Counted from the first letter of the stretch, positions 1 through 12,000 are shown. The stretch: DNA of 64,000 nucleotides from Paraconiothyrium sp. Pb-2020 (GCA_022419385.1 JAJUBI010000001.1:5642001-5706000); one strand, 5' to 3'. The notes: generated by a model not told the origin, from the sequence alone. Made by a program: numbers and translations.

Positions 1-34
1 AGTGGAAAGTCTGATCCAGCTTACACATTTGCAG

Positions 35-676
35 GCGACGTTCCGTTCTGTGCTTAGTTCGCCTCTGTGGAAGGAGCTCGGCATACAAGGGTTGATACTC
101 ACCGTGCGTGTTACTTTGAGCTTCGAAGATCTTCATTGACGATCACAGGCGAAAGGCTACCCTGATCTCGTATCTAGGAAGTTTCTACGCGAGCTTGCGG
201 ATAACTCACCGCATGTTCCAATGTACGCCCTTGTCGATCTAGATCCAGATGGAATGCACATCCTGTCAACGTACAAATACGGTTCGCTCCGTCTCGCTCA
301 CGAGGACGTCGCACACATGGGTATACCTGGGGTATACTTGCCGAATCTACAGTGGCTCGGTGTTCAGAGTCACCACATCAACCGAGCACCGGGTAACGAA
401 GGTGACACGGCAACGGCTGCACTCGCAGATGTTCAAGGCGTCATGAAACTGACCGCCAGGGATAGAAAGAAGGCGCATCATATGCTGGAATGGGGCGTTT
501 GTGGGGAACACGGCTTTGAGCCTGCATGGCGGGCGGAGCTACAACGCATGCTGATGCTGAATATTAAGGCAGAGATGCAAATATTGGACGAGCTGCGCGG
601 AGGGCTTGTCTCATGGGTGAGCACCCAGCTGGAAGTGATGCAAGGCGGATCAGCAGACGATGAGATACTTTTTTGA
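35..676 (+). CDS. spo11: Spo11/Rec12 meiotic topoisomerase VI A-like protein, 3' part
   Basis: C-terminal part of the Spo11 family, which makes the DNA double-strand breaks that start meiotic recombination. The gene begins before the window; bases 1-34 are the end of an intron (acceptor CAG at 32-34). Exons are 35-103 and 149-676, with a 45-nt intron at 104-148. The join gives LILT-AKGYPDL, the conserved core of the Toprim domain, followed by VDLDPDGMHILSTYKYGS (metal-binding DPD acidic motif) and LPNLQWLGVQSHHI. The last ~100 residues form the usual helical C-terminus. The catalytic tyrosine lies upstream and is not visible. The stop is at 674-676. The family call is firm because several invariant Topo VIA blocks are present. 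Confidence 0.9.
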
Positions 677-1144
677 GCAACAGATAGATTGCTGTTTGCC
701 ACTCTGAAACCGAATCAGTGGGCAGAAAGGCCTCCAACTCTTGATGCAACTGCTCTAGCACATTACGCACACACTGCATATCGCCATCCGAATTGAGACA
801 GCTCCACACCCTCCAGCACTGCAGCTCCTGTTTTGCAGCTCTTGTGGCGAAGTGATGCTTTCTCTTCAGGATACCTTTGAGCGACACTGGACGACATGAG
901 GAAGCCAAACGGTATAGGTACAACATAAGCAGTACGACACGAGTCCAGACATGTCAAAAGATGGCCAGCTGGCGGTGCAGGAAATTCTCCGAAGGAACGG
1001 TGGGACAAAAGGCGCCAAGGCTGAGATGCATCCGCCAACACACATCCCGCTCTCACACTGCAGCCCTCGTCCACACGAGACTCGACCTGTGTGCGTAGCG
1101 ACCATGCATGATTGACCTGCAGCTCCAATAAAGCAATTCGCACC
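677..1144. other. intergenic region
   Basis: Between the spo11 stop and the next start codon. It should hold the spo11 3' UTR and the promoter and 5' UTR of the gene at 1145. The open frames here are short or antisense to the next gene. No RNA gene or repeat was seen. Confidence 0.5.
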
Positions 1145-2632
1145 ATGCCCGACTCTGCCCAAAATTCACGCCCTGCAAGCAGTGCGTTTGAAACACCCGG
1201 CACCCCGCCGTCTTCGACTGCTACCACGGCCCCTCCGCCAGTCCAGCATGGCTTCCATGTTGCCATTGCAGACTCCGCAACGCCTGCCACGCTCCCGCCC
1301 GCAGTGACGCCGGCGACGACGACGCGCCAGTCCGTCTCGCTAGGCGTGCTCTCGACGCTGTGGAGTGCCAACGGCCCGCCGACCGCCCTGCCGCCCGCTA
1401 TCGTGACCCACGCACCCTCACCCATCGACGCACAGGAAGCACCATTGCAAGACCTCGCCGCCAGCGCAGGCTCGGTGCCCAGTGCCACCACCACCCTGAC
1501 CAACACGCTGCCCCCCACCCAGTCGGCCGCCCTTCGTGCCCTCAATGCGCCCGCCTTCCAGTCCCACGCCTCGCCCAACCTCAAAAGCAAGTCTGCGAAG
1601 TCGGCCTCGAGCCGCACTACCCTGTCAAGCCAGCCCGTCGTGGTCCGCACCTACTCAGGCTCGCGGCACAACTCGCGGCACTCAGGCTTTCATTCGCCCC
1701 GCTATCCGAACATGAACGGGCACGCGTCGCAGAACCCCTCTGCGTTGTCCGCTGGACTAGCAGCCCGGACCGAGAGGCTGCCTTCGATCGAGGACTTCTC
1801 CTTCTCAGCCATCCTTCGTGCTGTCGATCCCGAGATCAGAGACGCCATTGATGCCATTGCAGAGATATGTGCGAGGAGCAGGTTGAGTCTCGCGGACGAG
1901 TACGATGCTCATCTTCCGCCGCAGGGCGAGATCACTGGCACCGGCCCCGGCTGGGCGGCAGGCGTAGGAGCTCTGGTGGGAAGAGGCCGCATATCACGCA
2001 TTGGGCAAGGGTGGGCAGCGGCTGACCACGCATTAACGGCTGTACCAGAAGCAAGCAGCTCGAGTGAGAGACTTGCTGGGGAGGCACAAGGCACAGCAAG
2101 TAGCAAGAAGAGGAGCCAGTCTGCATATGGGAGCTTGAAGAGCGTCATCAGTGGTGGAAGTGGGAAGCGGAAAGCCAGCAATTCTGCCGTAGAACAAGCC
2201 GAAAGAGTCCCTTCACAGGATGCAAAGCCTCGTGGACCTGCCTGGGCCGTTCACACTTCCTCGGAAGATCACCCGATCATTACTGTCCCCTCTCCTCAAG
2301 TGTCAAATCATCTCTCACTAGACACTTCATCCACCATCAAAGACATCCCACACGTTGACGAGAACAGACCTTTACCAAGGCCGCAGACAGCTATCCCTAA
2401 ACCTGGCTTTTCGCACAGCAGAAACGCGTCGCTTAATAGCTTGAACGCCTCTCGAGCACGTTCAAGCACACTATCATCCATTACGTCATGGTTACCGTGG
2501 CCTCGACCCACCGATACCAGGGTGAAGGCTCATTCAGACCTTACAAAAGCTGAAACTAGATTGAGAGAGGTGTTGATGGTAGCGCAAGAGTCTGCATTCG
2601 GAAGAGGTAAGGCGGCTTTGAGCGATGCCTAA
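1145..2632 (+). CDS. Ser/Thr/Pro-rich conserved fungal protein of unknown function
   Basis: Single exon of 495 residues. The start at 1145 sits in a good fungal context (CACCATGCC); the frame is open a little further 5' but has no upstream ATG. About the first 220 residues are low-complexity Pro/Thr/Ser/Ala. A compact segment follows (FSFSAILRAVDPEIRDAIDA, then AEICARSRLSLADEY), which looks helical and is the likely conserved core. Next comes a Gly-rich stretch with GPGWAAG and GQGWAA, then a long Ser/Lys-rich tail. The protein ends in a short amphipathic segment (KAETRLREVLMVAQ). There is no signal peptide or membrane helix. I do not recognise a named domain and infer no function; a disordered scaffold or regulator is possible. 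Confidence 0.75.
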   Translation: MPDSAQNSRPASSAFETPGTPPSSTATTAPPPVQHGFHVAIADSATPATLPPAVTPATTTRQSVSLGVLSTLWSANGPPTALPPAIVTHAPSPIDAQEAPLQDLAASAGSVPSATTTLTNTLPPTQSAALRALNAPAFQSHASPNLKSKSAKSASSRTTLSSQPVVVRTYSGSRHNSRHSGFHSPRYPNMNGHASQNPSALSAGLAARTERLPSIEDFSFSAILRAVDPEIRDAIDAIAEICARSRLSLADEYDAHLPPQGEITGTGPGWAAGVGALVGRGRISRIGQGWAAADHALTAVPEASSSSERLAGEAQGTASSKKRSQSAYGSLKSVISGGSGKRKASNSAVEQAERVPSQDAKPRGPAWAVHTSSEDHPIITVPSPQVSNHLSLDTSSTIKDIPHVDENRPLPRPQTAIPKPGFSHSRNASLNSLNASRARSSTLSSITSWLPWPRPTDTRVKAHSDLTKAETRLREVLMVAQESAFGRGKAALSDA

Positions 2633-2967
2633 AAGTTAGAATGGAAACCGCACAGGCATTAGCGACCATGTACGAACAGATGTACCCCGAGCTAAGCTAT
2701 CGAGTTCAAAAAGGCGCATGGGTTTTATTGCCCCTAATCTGGCGGCAGATTGGATGTGCTTCTGAAGGCACCGAAACGATCACGAATAATGAGTAACGAA
2801 TAATGAGCAAGCAGAGCATGCTATGTAGTGTCCCAGAAGAACGTAATGTACCAATCCCGTTCTGCTGACTCATTCGTTGTGACGTAGGAATCCCGAACTT
2901 TAGGCAACCATGTGCCCTGAATGTCACACAGTCAGTGTCGAATGAGATTCTTCTCTAGGTGTACGAA

Positions 2968-4023
2968 ATGGTTATATTTACTCCTGCCGACGAAACGCTA
3001 AATTCGCCCTCAATCACTATAATGCCCAACGCAGCCCCTACCCTCGCCCTCACCACACCCGAACTCCTCGAGTTCATCCTCGCTGCCCTACCCCCGCGCG
3101 ACCTCCTCCTTGCACAGCGCGTATGCAAGCAATGGCACAACCTAATCTCGACATCGCCAATTCTCCAATATCTTCTCTATTTCCGCTCCTATCCTACCAC
3201 ATCGTGCTCACCTTCCCCATCAACCTACACGTTGAATCCCCTCCTGACAAGCGCCTTTCCATTCCTCTTCTCTCCCAAGGATGTCGGTCCTGCTGAGAGG
3301 GCAGACGACTGGGATGTAGAATGGGGCGATCTCGAGCTTCCCGCGGCAGTAGACGGGAATGTTAAACCCTTCATCTATTCTTCGTTTGGTCGTAACCCCC
3401 CCGCTTTCCGTCGCAAAGAAGCGTCCTGGCGCCGTATGCACATCTCAAACCCCCCAGTTCGAACCGTCGTTTGGCGGCATGAATCAGCCGGTATGGCGGG
3501 GCTCTACATTGGCGAATGCGTGACAGGCTTCGGCGATGCGACACGTGGAACCTCATCTATCACGCTTGGAACCTTGGGTAAGGACGCACTGCAGAAAAAG
3601 CTCGATGACGAATTGGAAACTGGGTTTCGGAAGACAGAGGAAGGGTACTTGGTCAGCAGGGATCAAGTCGATCTACAGAAGGAAGATGGGCTTCGCATGG
3701 CTATCTTGTACGACTACCTCTTCGAAGCCAATTGCACCGGTCACGTTTCTTCGTACTGGAACGTCGAATTCGCGGTTGGCCATTATCCACATCCACACAA
3801 AGTCGTTGAGCATGCACACCTTTCAAACGCCCAGCTGAGCCTTGCGAATTTGATGAGGGGCGAGGGACATGAGGGGGCTGGAGTGACGATGTTGGTAGAG
3901 GTGCACTGGAGCGGGGGTTGTGTCGTGGAAGAAGAGCAAGACTATCCGCAGTTCAGGAGTGACGCGTATCAGAATGTGAGTGTTGGGCCGATGGATACGG
4001 TGAAGAAGATGATGTGGGATTGA
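2968..4023 (+). CDS. F-box domain protein
   Basis: Single exon, 351 residues from the ATG at 2968; a second ATG at 3022 (333 residues) lies just before the domain and is equally plausible. Near the N-terminus is an F-box (LTTPELLEFILAALPPRDLL, then LAQRVCKQWHNLISTSPILQ), the helical motif that binds Skp1 in SCF ubiquitin ligases. The rest is not a recognisable repeat (no WD40, LRR or Kelch) but contains Trp-rich segments such as WDVEWGDLELP and VHWSGGCVVEEEQDYPQFRS. Many fungal F-box proteins have this layout, with a family-specific C-terminal substrate region. The substrate is unknown. F-box call from sequence; SCF role inferred from the family. Confidence 0.8.
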   Translation: MVIFTPADETLNSPSITIMPNAAPTLALTTPELLEFILAALPPRDLLLAQRVCKQWHNLISTSPILQYLLYFRSYPTTSCSPSPSTYTLNPLLTSAFPFLFSPKDVGPAERADDWDVEWGDLELPAAVDGNVKPFIYSSFGRNPPAFRRKEASWRRMHISNPPVRTVVWRHESAGMAGLYIGECVTGFGDATRGTSSITLGTLGKDALQKKLDDELETGFRKTEEGYLVSRDQVDLQKEDGLRMAILYDYLFEANCTGHVSSYWNVEFAVGHYPHPHKVVEHAHLSNAQLSLANLMRGEGHEGAGVTMLVEVHWSGGCVVEEEQDYPQFRSDAYQNVSVGPMDTVKKMMWD

Positions 4024-4185
4024 AGGCTGGGGTGCAGGTAGTAGGGGGCCACACAACCATACATGGAATCGGAACAATAAAGCTTTTGACTCATGAACCG
4101 AACCTTAAAATAACCCATACCCAAAGAAAGACCTCCTACTCATAGCGCAAGGACAGAAGGACAAACCATGTCTCTGAAACTCATT

Positions 4186-5389
4186 TCAGTCGGTGCCCAG
4201 TGACATCGTCGACAGCCCATCAGACACCGAGCTCGCACCACTGGGACTATCTAAGAAGAAGCTCTCATACTCTTCTTCCTCCTGGGCCTCATCTGAGTCC
4301 AAGCTCAACTGCCTGGATTTCCGAATAAACTCCTCATAGTTACGACGAATGGTAGCCTGATCAGGGCCACAAGCTCCATCCGGTAACAGCTCGGGATCTT
4401 TGAGGCATGCTAGCATCGAATCCTTATGATTGACCGGTTGCGTATCGACCTTGATCGGTGAATCAGCCTTTCGAGCCCGGCCTGGGTGAAACAACACGCG
4501 CTTGACGATGCCCTTCTTACGGAGCGCAGGCATGGCCCGTGAAGTTCCGGCGCTAGTAGTATATACTCGCGTTTTCGAGGCGTGTGTGTGTTCGAAATTA
4601 CGAAACGGCTCTTTGCTCGGCGGTGATATATTTGTGGCACAGCGACCTCGAGCTTCACCTGTGCAAGTGGTCGAGAGTTGTCCCAGACCTGTCCTTTCAG
4701 TAAGAAGCAGTCGCAGAGTAATTGAGAGCACTGAACATACCATTTACTGGCCCATCAGTCCACGCCTCGGCCACAGCACCTTTCTCATCAGTCATCAGCT
4801 CGTCTTCGCTTATCTGATCGATGACATCAGAGGATCTGTCTTGCACTGCTTTATCCTGCCAAATCCGCTGCCGTTTCGTGGTCAACTCTAAAGATCCTTC
4901 ATCATCGATGTCGTCTAAAACAAGCTGAGTAGCTTTCGACGGTGTCACGTCAAAGACAGAGCTGATGGGCACCTGTCGCTGGGCCTTGCGCTTGGTGGAT
5001 CCGCCGTTGTAGCGGATGTTTGATCCAGTCTCTACACATGCCATATTGCCGACGTCGTTGTCCATCATGACGTTTATGCATGTGGTGTTTTCTTTCTTGC
5101 ACTCTGCATACGACCGAAGTCTTGAACGGGCAGCACGCACCTTCGTTGGTGACTTGGACTTCGCTTCATCGCTTCCGTTTGGAGACATGCCCGTGTTTTG
5201 CGGAACATGACGCTCCTCTTCTGGCGACATACTGTCTATCCGCTGTGATAAACGGTACGATATATCACCGCTTTGGAGTGATTCCGCATGGGTCCTAGCC
5301 GAGAGCTTAATGTTGTAACGGCTGATCCGTTCGAATCGGACTCCCGCAGGGAAATGCATCGTATTCTTGGCGGCTAGCGTCGTTTCCAT
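4186..5389 (-). CDS. Hypothetical protein, two exons
   Basis: Exons 5389-4741 and 4688-4186, with a 52-nt phase-1 intron at 4740-4689 (donor GTATGT, acceptor CAG). The spliced product is 383 residues. It is hydrophilic, with basic patches (KSPTKVRAARSRLR; MPALRKKGIVKRVLFHPGRA) and an acidic/Ser C-terminus (SLDSDEAQEEEEYESFF). No membrane segment, signal peptide or known domain was seen. The basic clusters would suit a nuclear protein, but that is inference only. The frame and splice phase agree exactly, which supports a real gene. The start at 5389 is the first ATG of the frame; an extra 5' exon cannot be excluded. Confidence 0.6.
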
Positions 5390-5543
5390 GGTCGGTGCAT
5401 CGCGTCGTGGGACAACGGCTTTGAAACTGTGCTCAGCTTGGGACCACCTATGCAGAAAATAAGCATATGGGTATCAAATATCCGTGCACTCTGGTGACCT
5501 AGAACATGCAACGTAAAGAAGGATAAGGCTGGTGTGTCTCTAA

Positions 5544-6722
5544 TCAGAGGGCAACGCACTCTAGTGGCAGGCACTGCGAATCAATTGTGAACTCAACGAA
5601 GTCGTGGAAAACTGCAAACCGAGGCCCGGTAGCATTGCCATAGTCAGGTGAACGATACTCGGGGTGGATTGAATACCACGCTCCAGGGCTTGAAGTGATT
5701 GGGAAATCGGCGAAGCTGACATTTGGGGGCTGCCAGATTACTTCTCCCACGATTGATGTCATCGGTAGTGAAAAGAGAAGGTCGACTTGCACGCGGGGAC
5801 AAGGAGAGGTATCGATGAAGCAATCGCGTGTGCGCAAGAAATTGTATGCAAAGCTAGGTAGATCGGCATCCGAAAAAGACCATGTGCGCTCGGGTCGTCG
5901 CCTAGGCTTTCCTAAGAAGGGTCAATTATGTAAATAAGGAATCAATATGGGGAGTGCCGGTGCTGGCGTAGAACAGGGGATAGTCAACTGCTTGGTGAGG
6001 GAAGCTGAAGTCAGGCGTACGCACCGCCATAGTAGGAGTCAAGCATCGTATGCACGAGATCTTGCAAATCTATGTCAACATAATGTGAAAGGGTGAAGGT
6101 ATCATCCTCGATAGCCGGTACAGTGGAAACTAGTTCGTGGACGCTGTCTACCCGAATCATCAGCTGTGCTCAGTTGAACTTGAACCAGCTACCAGTTGAA
6201 TTTGAACAACGATTGTGAGTTACAATAACTCAGGAAACGGTGGCACTCCATTGATCGTCGTGGGGCTGACGCACCTACGATCAGTTTTTCTAGCGCCTTC
6301 CGGAAGATGCGCTCCCATGTGAGGACCTCCTCTGCCTGTTCGAGGTTGAGGCCTTTCCAACATGACACCACGTCCAAATGATTGATTGAGAGGTTGTTGT
6401 TGAAGCCTGAACGTCGTACGTCTGGACAGTAGACTTCTGCGGCAGTTGATCTATCTTCACCAGGTAGGCCCCTCAGCTGCAGTCCATCGGCATACAGGCC
6501 TTTGCCGTACATAGACCACAGGCGCTCGGTCATAGAATTGTAACGTTCCGGTGTTCGCGGCATCGGTGGAGTTGAAGGATGCGCGTGCGTCGAGTCAGCG
6601 GGAGTGAACGCATGGCGTGCCATGATAGCGCCGGGGTCTTGACGATTGTTAATGCTATGAAGAATAGTGGGTAAGCTGGTCGTTGTTCGATGCAGCTGGT
6701 TGCCAGGGAACCTTGGAATCAA
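5544..6722 (-). CDS. Hypothetical protein, three exons
   Basis: Exons 6722-6279, 6163-6025 and 5911-5544, with introns of 115 and 113 nt (6278-6164, 6024-5912). The junction phases agree and give an uninterrupted product of 316 residues. It contains a helical stretch (LEQAEEVLTWERIFRKALEK) and, across the second junction, SYYG-GKPRRRPERTWSF. The C-terminal third has several Pro/Tyr/Trp motifs (GEVIWQPPNVSFADFP, GAWYSIHPEY). No membrane helix or signal peptide was seen. I do not recognise the family. It lies just downstream of the dehydrogenase kinase on the same strand, about 90-115 bp away. ATGs at 6722 or 6623 could be the start. Confidence 0.55.
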
Positions 6723-6837
6723 ACAAGCTGCGGATGCTAGCGTGCAAGTGTTTGGGCTGCTGCACGCCTACGGCATCAACATGTTCCAGGGGCAGTTGCG
6801 TCCTTCCGCTAAATGGCATCCATGCTGGCGCGCGTTG

Positions 6838-8432
6838 TCAATCTACGTGAATCAGCAGGTGCGTCCTACGGATACAAACAGCAAGCCCGACGTACCGCTC
6901 ATCTTTGTTTCCGAGCTTGGATATCTGCAGAAATGCGTCTACGCCGAAACCCTCTAGACTGTGTATTTCTAGACTGCCAGCCCAGTATTCTGGTCGTGTA
7001 CACATTAGAACATCAGTCACTCCTACACGAAGAAGACCTTACCTGCATATACCCTTGACATCGGGAGTCCAATACCAAGTCGAAGATCTGGTGGACGACT
7101 AGTGAGGCTTGACAGCGAGGAGCCACTGTCATGGTTTTTCGAGTCTGCACCGGGAATTCTTAGTTCTTGCAGCGTGGCTAGCAGCTTGGGAACACGGGCA
7201 AGATTCTGCTGTCGCTTCTGAAGTCGCGGTCCCTTACTGAAACTCCAGAGGTGAGGTAGAATCTCGTTGGAGATGCCGCCGCCCTGGTCAGATATTCTGA
7301 TAATGACATGTTGCGAGGTCTCGCAGATCAGAACCTCAATCGGTGGAGGTTTGGCACCATTGTACTTTCGTTGTTCGATGACGGCCTGTATCGAATTTCG
7401 GATAAGCTCGCCGATGATATACTCCAAGTGGCTCTGGATGTAAGGGAAGGTGGCGTCGAGGTGGCCCTCAATACGGATATCTGGGAGTTGCACGTTGGAG
7501 CCATATGCAGCCTTGATCAACTCTTGCGTCGTTTTCCCGCAGCGTTCGACAATCTCTTTCGCATTGCACTTTAGGAAGATTTCTCCAACGGTGTCAATAT
7601 GCGGATCGTGCTCAGGCTGGTTATGTGGAAAATGCCATGGAGAATTGAAGGTGTCGGTCAGCGCCAGGTGCTGCTCCGCAATGACACGGCGCGAAATACG
7701 CTGCCGGTGTTAGATTACACCCATTTTGGGGCCAGAGGAGGGGTCATACAGATCGCAGCATGGTGTTCATGAACTTATCCGTCTCCTCAGGCCGCATCAG
7801 CCCACGCACTTGGAGCACACCAAGGGCCAACCTCGGGATAACGGTTGCATGCTCCGTCAAGGTCTCCTGCAGTATCTTGCAATATCTCTCGTTGTCATCT
7901 AGGGTGCGTATTTCAGGGACCCGGCGAAATCGCTCAAAGGCACTAAGGTATTGTTCGTAGACGTGGGCGAGATGGGGATTCGCAACGACAACGTAGGGGA
8001 GTGTCTGGATGTCACGCAGGCGGTGCGCTATCCTGTGGGGCTTCAGCATGCCATCCCGCGCCAGAATGGAAGGGGTTCAGTACCTCGTGGGTAGCTCCAA
8101 GCGGCAGTAGTTGGCGCCATCCAGCAAACGAGACTCGGTGAGGGTGCGGCCAAAGAAGGTCAAACGACGCAGACTGATGGGCCTGGCCTCGCGCTGGACC
8201 CATCTGTGAATATGTGTCAACTACTGCTAAGCTGCCACGAAGGGTGGACGTTGGGTATGGCATACTCGTCCAACGCCGACGACGGACGCCATGCGGGCGG
8301 GTGTGCTACGGCGGCTGCATGGGTAGCTCTTTTGTGTCTTACAGGCGACAAGAAATGTGCCGCAGCTCTGGCCAAGCTTCTACAGCGGGGTGGGCGCATC
8401 CAAGGCGCGGTATATCTCGTCGCCATTGGCAT
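6838..8432 (-). CDS. Mitochondrial dehydrogenase kinase (PDHK/BCKDK family)
   Basis: A histidine-kinase-like Ser kinase that phosphorylates the E1 subunit of mitochondrial 2-oxoacid dehydrogenase complexes and so inhibits them. Exons: 8432-8266, 8203-8084, 8032-7750, 7700-7043, 6989-6838 (459 residues); introns are 49-62 nt. The first ~50 residues are Arg/Ala-rich without acidic residues, as in a matrix-targeting peptide. Then come the four-helix domain (REARPISLRRLTFFGRTL; ELPTRIAHRLRDIQTLPYVV) and the GHKL ATPase: N-box ELIRNSIQAV, G1 ISDQGGGI, G2 LGIGLPMSRVYAEYWAGSL. Whether the substrate is pyruvate or branched-chain dehydrogenase cannot be read from this. The C-terminus is uncertain: an extra 71-nt intron (6895-6825) would move the stop to 6811-6809, giving 445 residues. 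Divergent from the USP gene. Confidence 0.88.
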
Positions 8433-9099
8433 GGCAGCTGCTCGAGCAAAGTGGTGGGGAGATCAATGGTCAATGCCCGCACAGGAAACAATGCTCAAAG
8501 AGCTGCACAGTCCCGCTGTGACACAATCACGGCGTGCACGCTCCGCGACTGGTACAGCAATGCATCCTGCGCGCGAACATGTAGACGTAGATTTGGGGCC
8601 CTGAGGCGTGCGCGGGCGTTCGCCGGAGCAGTCGTGGCAGTTCACGCGTGTCGGTCGCTGTGTGTTTGCGCGCCAGCATGACGTTGTAGCTGCGGCTGCC
8701 TCTGTAGGGACGCGGTACCGCTCTTCGAATCGAAGCAGCACCCTTCATACAGCGTTCGCCGAGTTCTGTAGCCACACTGTTCAGGAGCACCACTGTTGCA
8801 TTCGCGTCCCCACCGTTGCTATCCTCGCGCACTCTCCGGCACTCAAGACGGGCGCCTGCAGCACAGCGGCGAATCGTCATTGTCCACTCCACCACCGCCA
8901 CCTTTTTAGCGAGGCAGGTCCGTTCGTCCCCAAGCATCTGCACAACGCCTGCACTCCACACTTCTCCCGCGACTGGTGCGCATTCCGAGAGCTCAGCGAC
9001 CACGGGCACACCAGACCGAGCGCGCTGCACATCCACTGACCTGCCCGCCGCCTCTGCGCACCTCTGCTTCTGCGACAACATCCGCCGCGCGCCGCAGCC
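8433..9099. promoter_or_regulatory. Shared upstream region of two divergent genes
   Basis: A 667-bp interval between the start codons of the dehydrogenase kinase (minus) and the USP deubiquitinase (plus). It must hold both promoters and 5' UTRs. No canonical TATA box stands out. Several short frames on both strands look like chance. Confidence 0.45.
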
Positions 9100-12000
9100 A
9101 TGGACCAGGTAAGCTTCAATCGGCCCATGAGCCCTCGACACCCCACATGCGACGCCTTACTGACCAAGGCATTGCACAGCTCGGGAGTGACATGGTCGTC
9201 GAGCCCGAGTTCGACGAGAAGCAGGATGTTGCCATCATTACCAACGACGGCGACGACACCATGGACGAGGCCGATGCAGACGACGAGCCCCGCGCCGACG
9301 AATACGACGCCTTCTTCAAGAAGCACATGCCCGAGCTACCAGATCAGGAGACTGAAGCAGAGGCTATTAGCACATGGGAAATCAAAGACTGGCGGACTCT
9401 TACCAGGCGAGAGCATGGCCCTGTCTTTGATTGCGGTGGCAATCCCTGGCGCATACTCTTTTTCCCCTTCGGCAACAATGTCGATTTCGCTTCCTTCTAC
9501 CTTGAGCAGGGTTTCGATGAGAAGAAGGTGCCCGAGGACTGGTACGCCTGCGTGCAGTTTATGCTTGTCCTTTGGAACCCAAACGACCCTTCCATGTTCA
9601 TCACCCACACCGCCACCCACCGCTTTACCGCCGATGAGGGAGACTGGGGTTTCACACGCTTTGCTGAGCTTAGGAGGCTATTCTCGGCTAGCTGGGACGA
9701 AAGAGGCCGGCCCATGGTGGAGGATAATGCAGCAAACGTCACAGCTTACGTCCGAGTATTGAAAGACCCGACTGGCGTTTTGTGGCACAACTTTATAAAC
9801 TACGACTCCAAAAAGGAAACAGGCATGGTCGGCCTTAAGAATCAGGGAGCTACGTGTTATCTAAACTCCCTTTTACAGTCATTGTTCTTCACCAACGCTT
9901 TCCGACAGGCCGTCTACCAGATTCCGACCGAGAAAGAAGAGAACCGCACTGATAGCGCATTTGCTTTGCAGAGACTATTCTATCTCCTGCAAACATCTAA
10001 CACCGCTGTTGCAACTACCGATCTGACACACTCTTTTGGATGGGATTCTAAACAGATCTTTGAGCAACAGGACGTGCAAGAGCTATCGCGCGTGCTCATG
10101 GACAAGCTGGACGAGAAAATGAAGGGTACGGAAGCTCAAGGCGCGCTCGAGCGCATGTTCGTCGGAAAGATGAAAACATACATAAGCTGTATCAACGTGG
10201 CCTACGAATCTTCGCGGATAGAAGAGTTCTGGGACATCCAGCTAAACGTCAGTGGCAACAAGAACCTCGACGACAGCTTCAAGGACTACATACAGGTTGA
10301 GACTATGGACGGCGATAACAAATACCACGCTGAAGGTCACGGTCTACAAGATGCGAAGAAGGGCGTCATCTTCGAGTCGTTCCCACAGGTCCTCCATCTT
10401 CAACTGAAACGCTTCGAATATGACGTACAACGCGACGCTATGATGAAGGTCAATGATCGCTACGAGTTCCCTGAGATTTGGGACGCGGCGCCGTATCTCT
10501 CCGAGACCGCCGACCGATCAGAGCCCTGGATCTACCACTTGCATGGCGTCCTGGTGCACAGCGGTGACCTTAATGCAGGTCATTACTACGCATTCTTGAA
10601 GCCCGAGAAAGAAGGCCACTTCTATAAGTTCGATGATGACCGAGTCACACGAGCCACAATCCGCGAAGCCCTGGAAGAGAACTTTGGTGGGGACTACACA
10701 CAAGCGAACGGCAACATTGGCCAGCGGAATCCCTACACCCGAACTTGGTCGGCCAAACGCTCCATGAGTGCCTACATGCTGGTGTACATCAGGGAGAGCC
10801 GGCTAGACAGCATGTTACTGCCGGGACAGGAGGTAACGGCCCCTCAACATCTTGCCGATCGTGTCGCCGAAGAGAAGGCGGCTTTTGAGCGTAGACGGAA
10901 AGAGCGCGAAGAGGCACATTTGTACATGGAGGTCGCCGTGGCCTCCGAACGAGAATACCGGCTCCACCAAGGCTTCGACATTGTACCTTGGAAAGCTGAG
11001 ACGGAAAGCGACGCAAACCCGAAGATATTCCGTGTGCTCAAGGCGACCACTGTACTTGACTTCATGAATACGGTAGCCGAAGATCTCGGAACGGAGGCTG
11101 ACCTACTTCGACCCTGGTCCATGGTCAACAGGCAGAACGGAACCACACGTCCAGACGTGCCCATAGGGTTCCTTGAGATGTCCATGGATCTGGCATGTCA
11201 GAAATACGGTACCAAAACAGCACCCATGAGACTCTGGATCGAGAAGACAGAAGAACGCGATGAAGACGGCAAACCTGTGTTTGGTGGTGACCTTATCGAC
11301 GCTAAAAACCAGCAAGGTAGCAAGACTTTGATGCTCTTCCTCAAGCATTTCGATGCCAAGAGTCAAAGTTTGTTCGGAGTAGGCAACATCTATGCGTCAA
11401 GTCTCGATAAGGTCGGCGATTTAGGCCCGCAGATCTGTAAGATCTTGAGTTGGCCCGCATCCACTCAATTTCAGCTTTCCGAAGAGATCAAGCAGAACAT
11501 GATAGAGGCTATGAAACCTAAGATGACTCTTGCCCAATCAGAAATCCAGGATGGCGATATTATCACCGTGCAAAGGACGCTGTCGGATAAGGAGATTGCT
11601 CAGCTCACCGCGTCAGGCGGTTACGGCAACGCCAAAGACTTCTATGACTATCTTCTCAACCGCATCCAAGTCGAGTTCGCGCCCCGATTAGGCGACTCGA
11701 CGCAGTTGCCAACCTTCACGTTGACCTTGAGTAAGAAGATGACGTACGAGCAGTTTTCCACCAAGGTGGCAGAGCACCTGAAGATTGAGCCTACGCATGT
11801 CCGCTTTACGACAGTCAACACGGCAGGGAAATCAAAGACACCGATCAAGTTCTCACAGCAGGGCACATTGAATAGCATTCTCTTTCCGGGGCCGTATACA
11901 TATGGCGGCAACACGATGCTCAGATCGGATCAGCTGTTCTACGAGGTATTGGATATGAGTTTGAAGGAGTTGGAGCAAAGAAAGGCCTTGAACATTACTT

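Noticed and set aside
763..1650. 295-codon minus-strand open frame
   Set aside because: Antisense to the gene at 1145 and low-complexity; a mirror of that gene's GC-rich codons, with no motif.
8976..9099. Upstream extension of the USP frame
   Set aside because: Open by chance; the start at 9100 with a spliced 9-nt exon gives the expected N-terminus.
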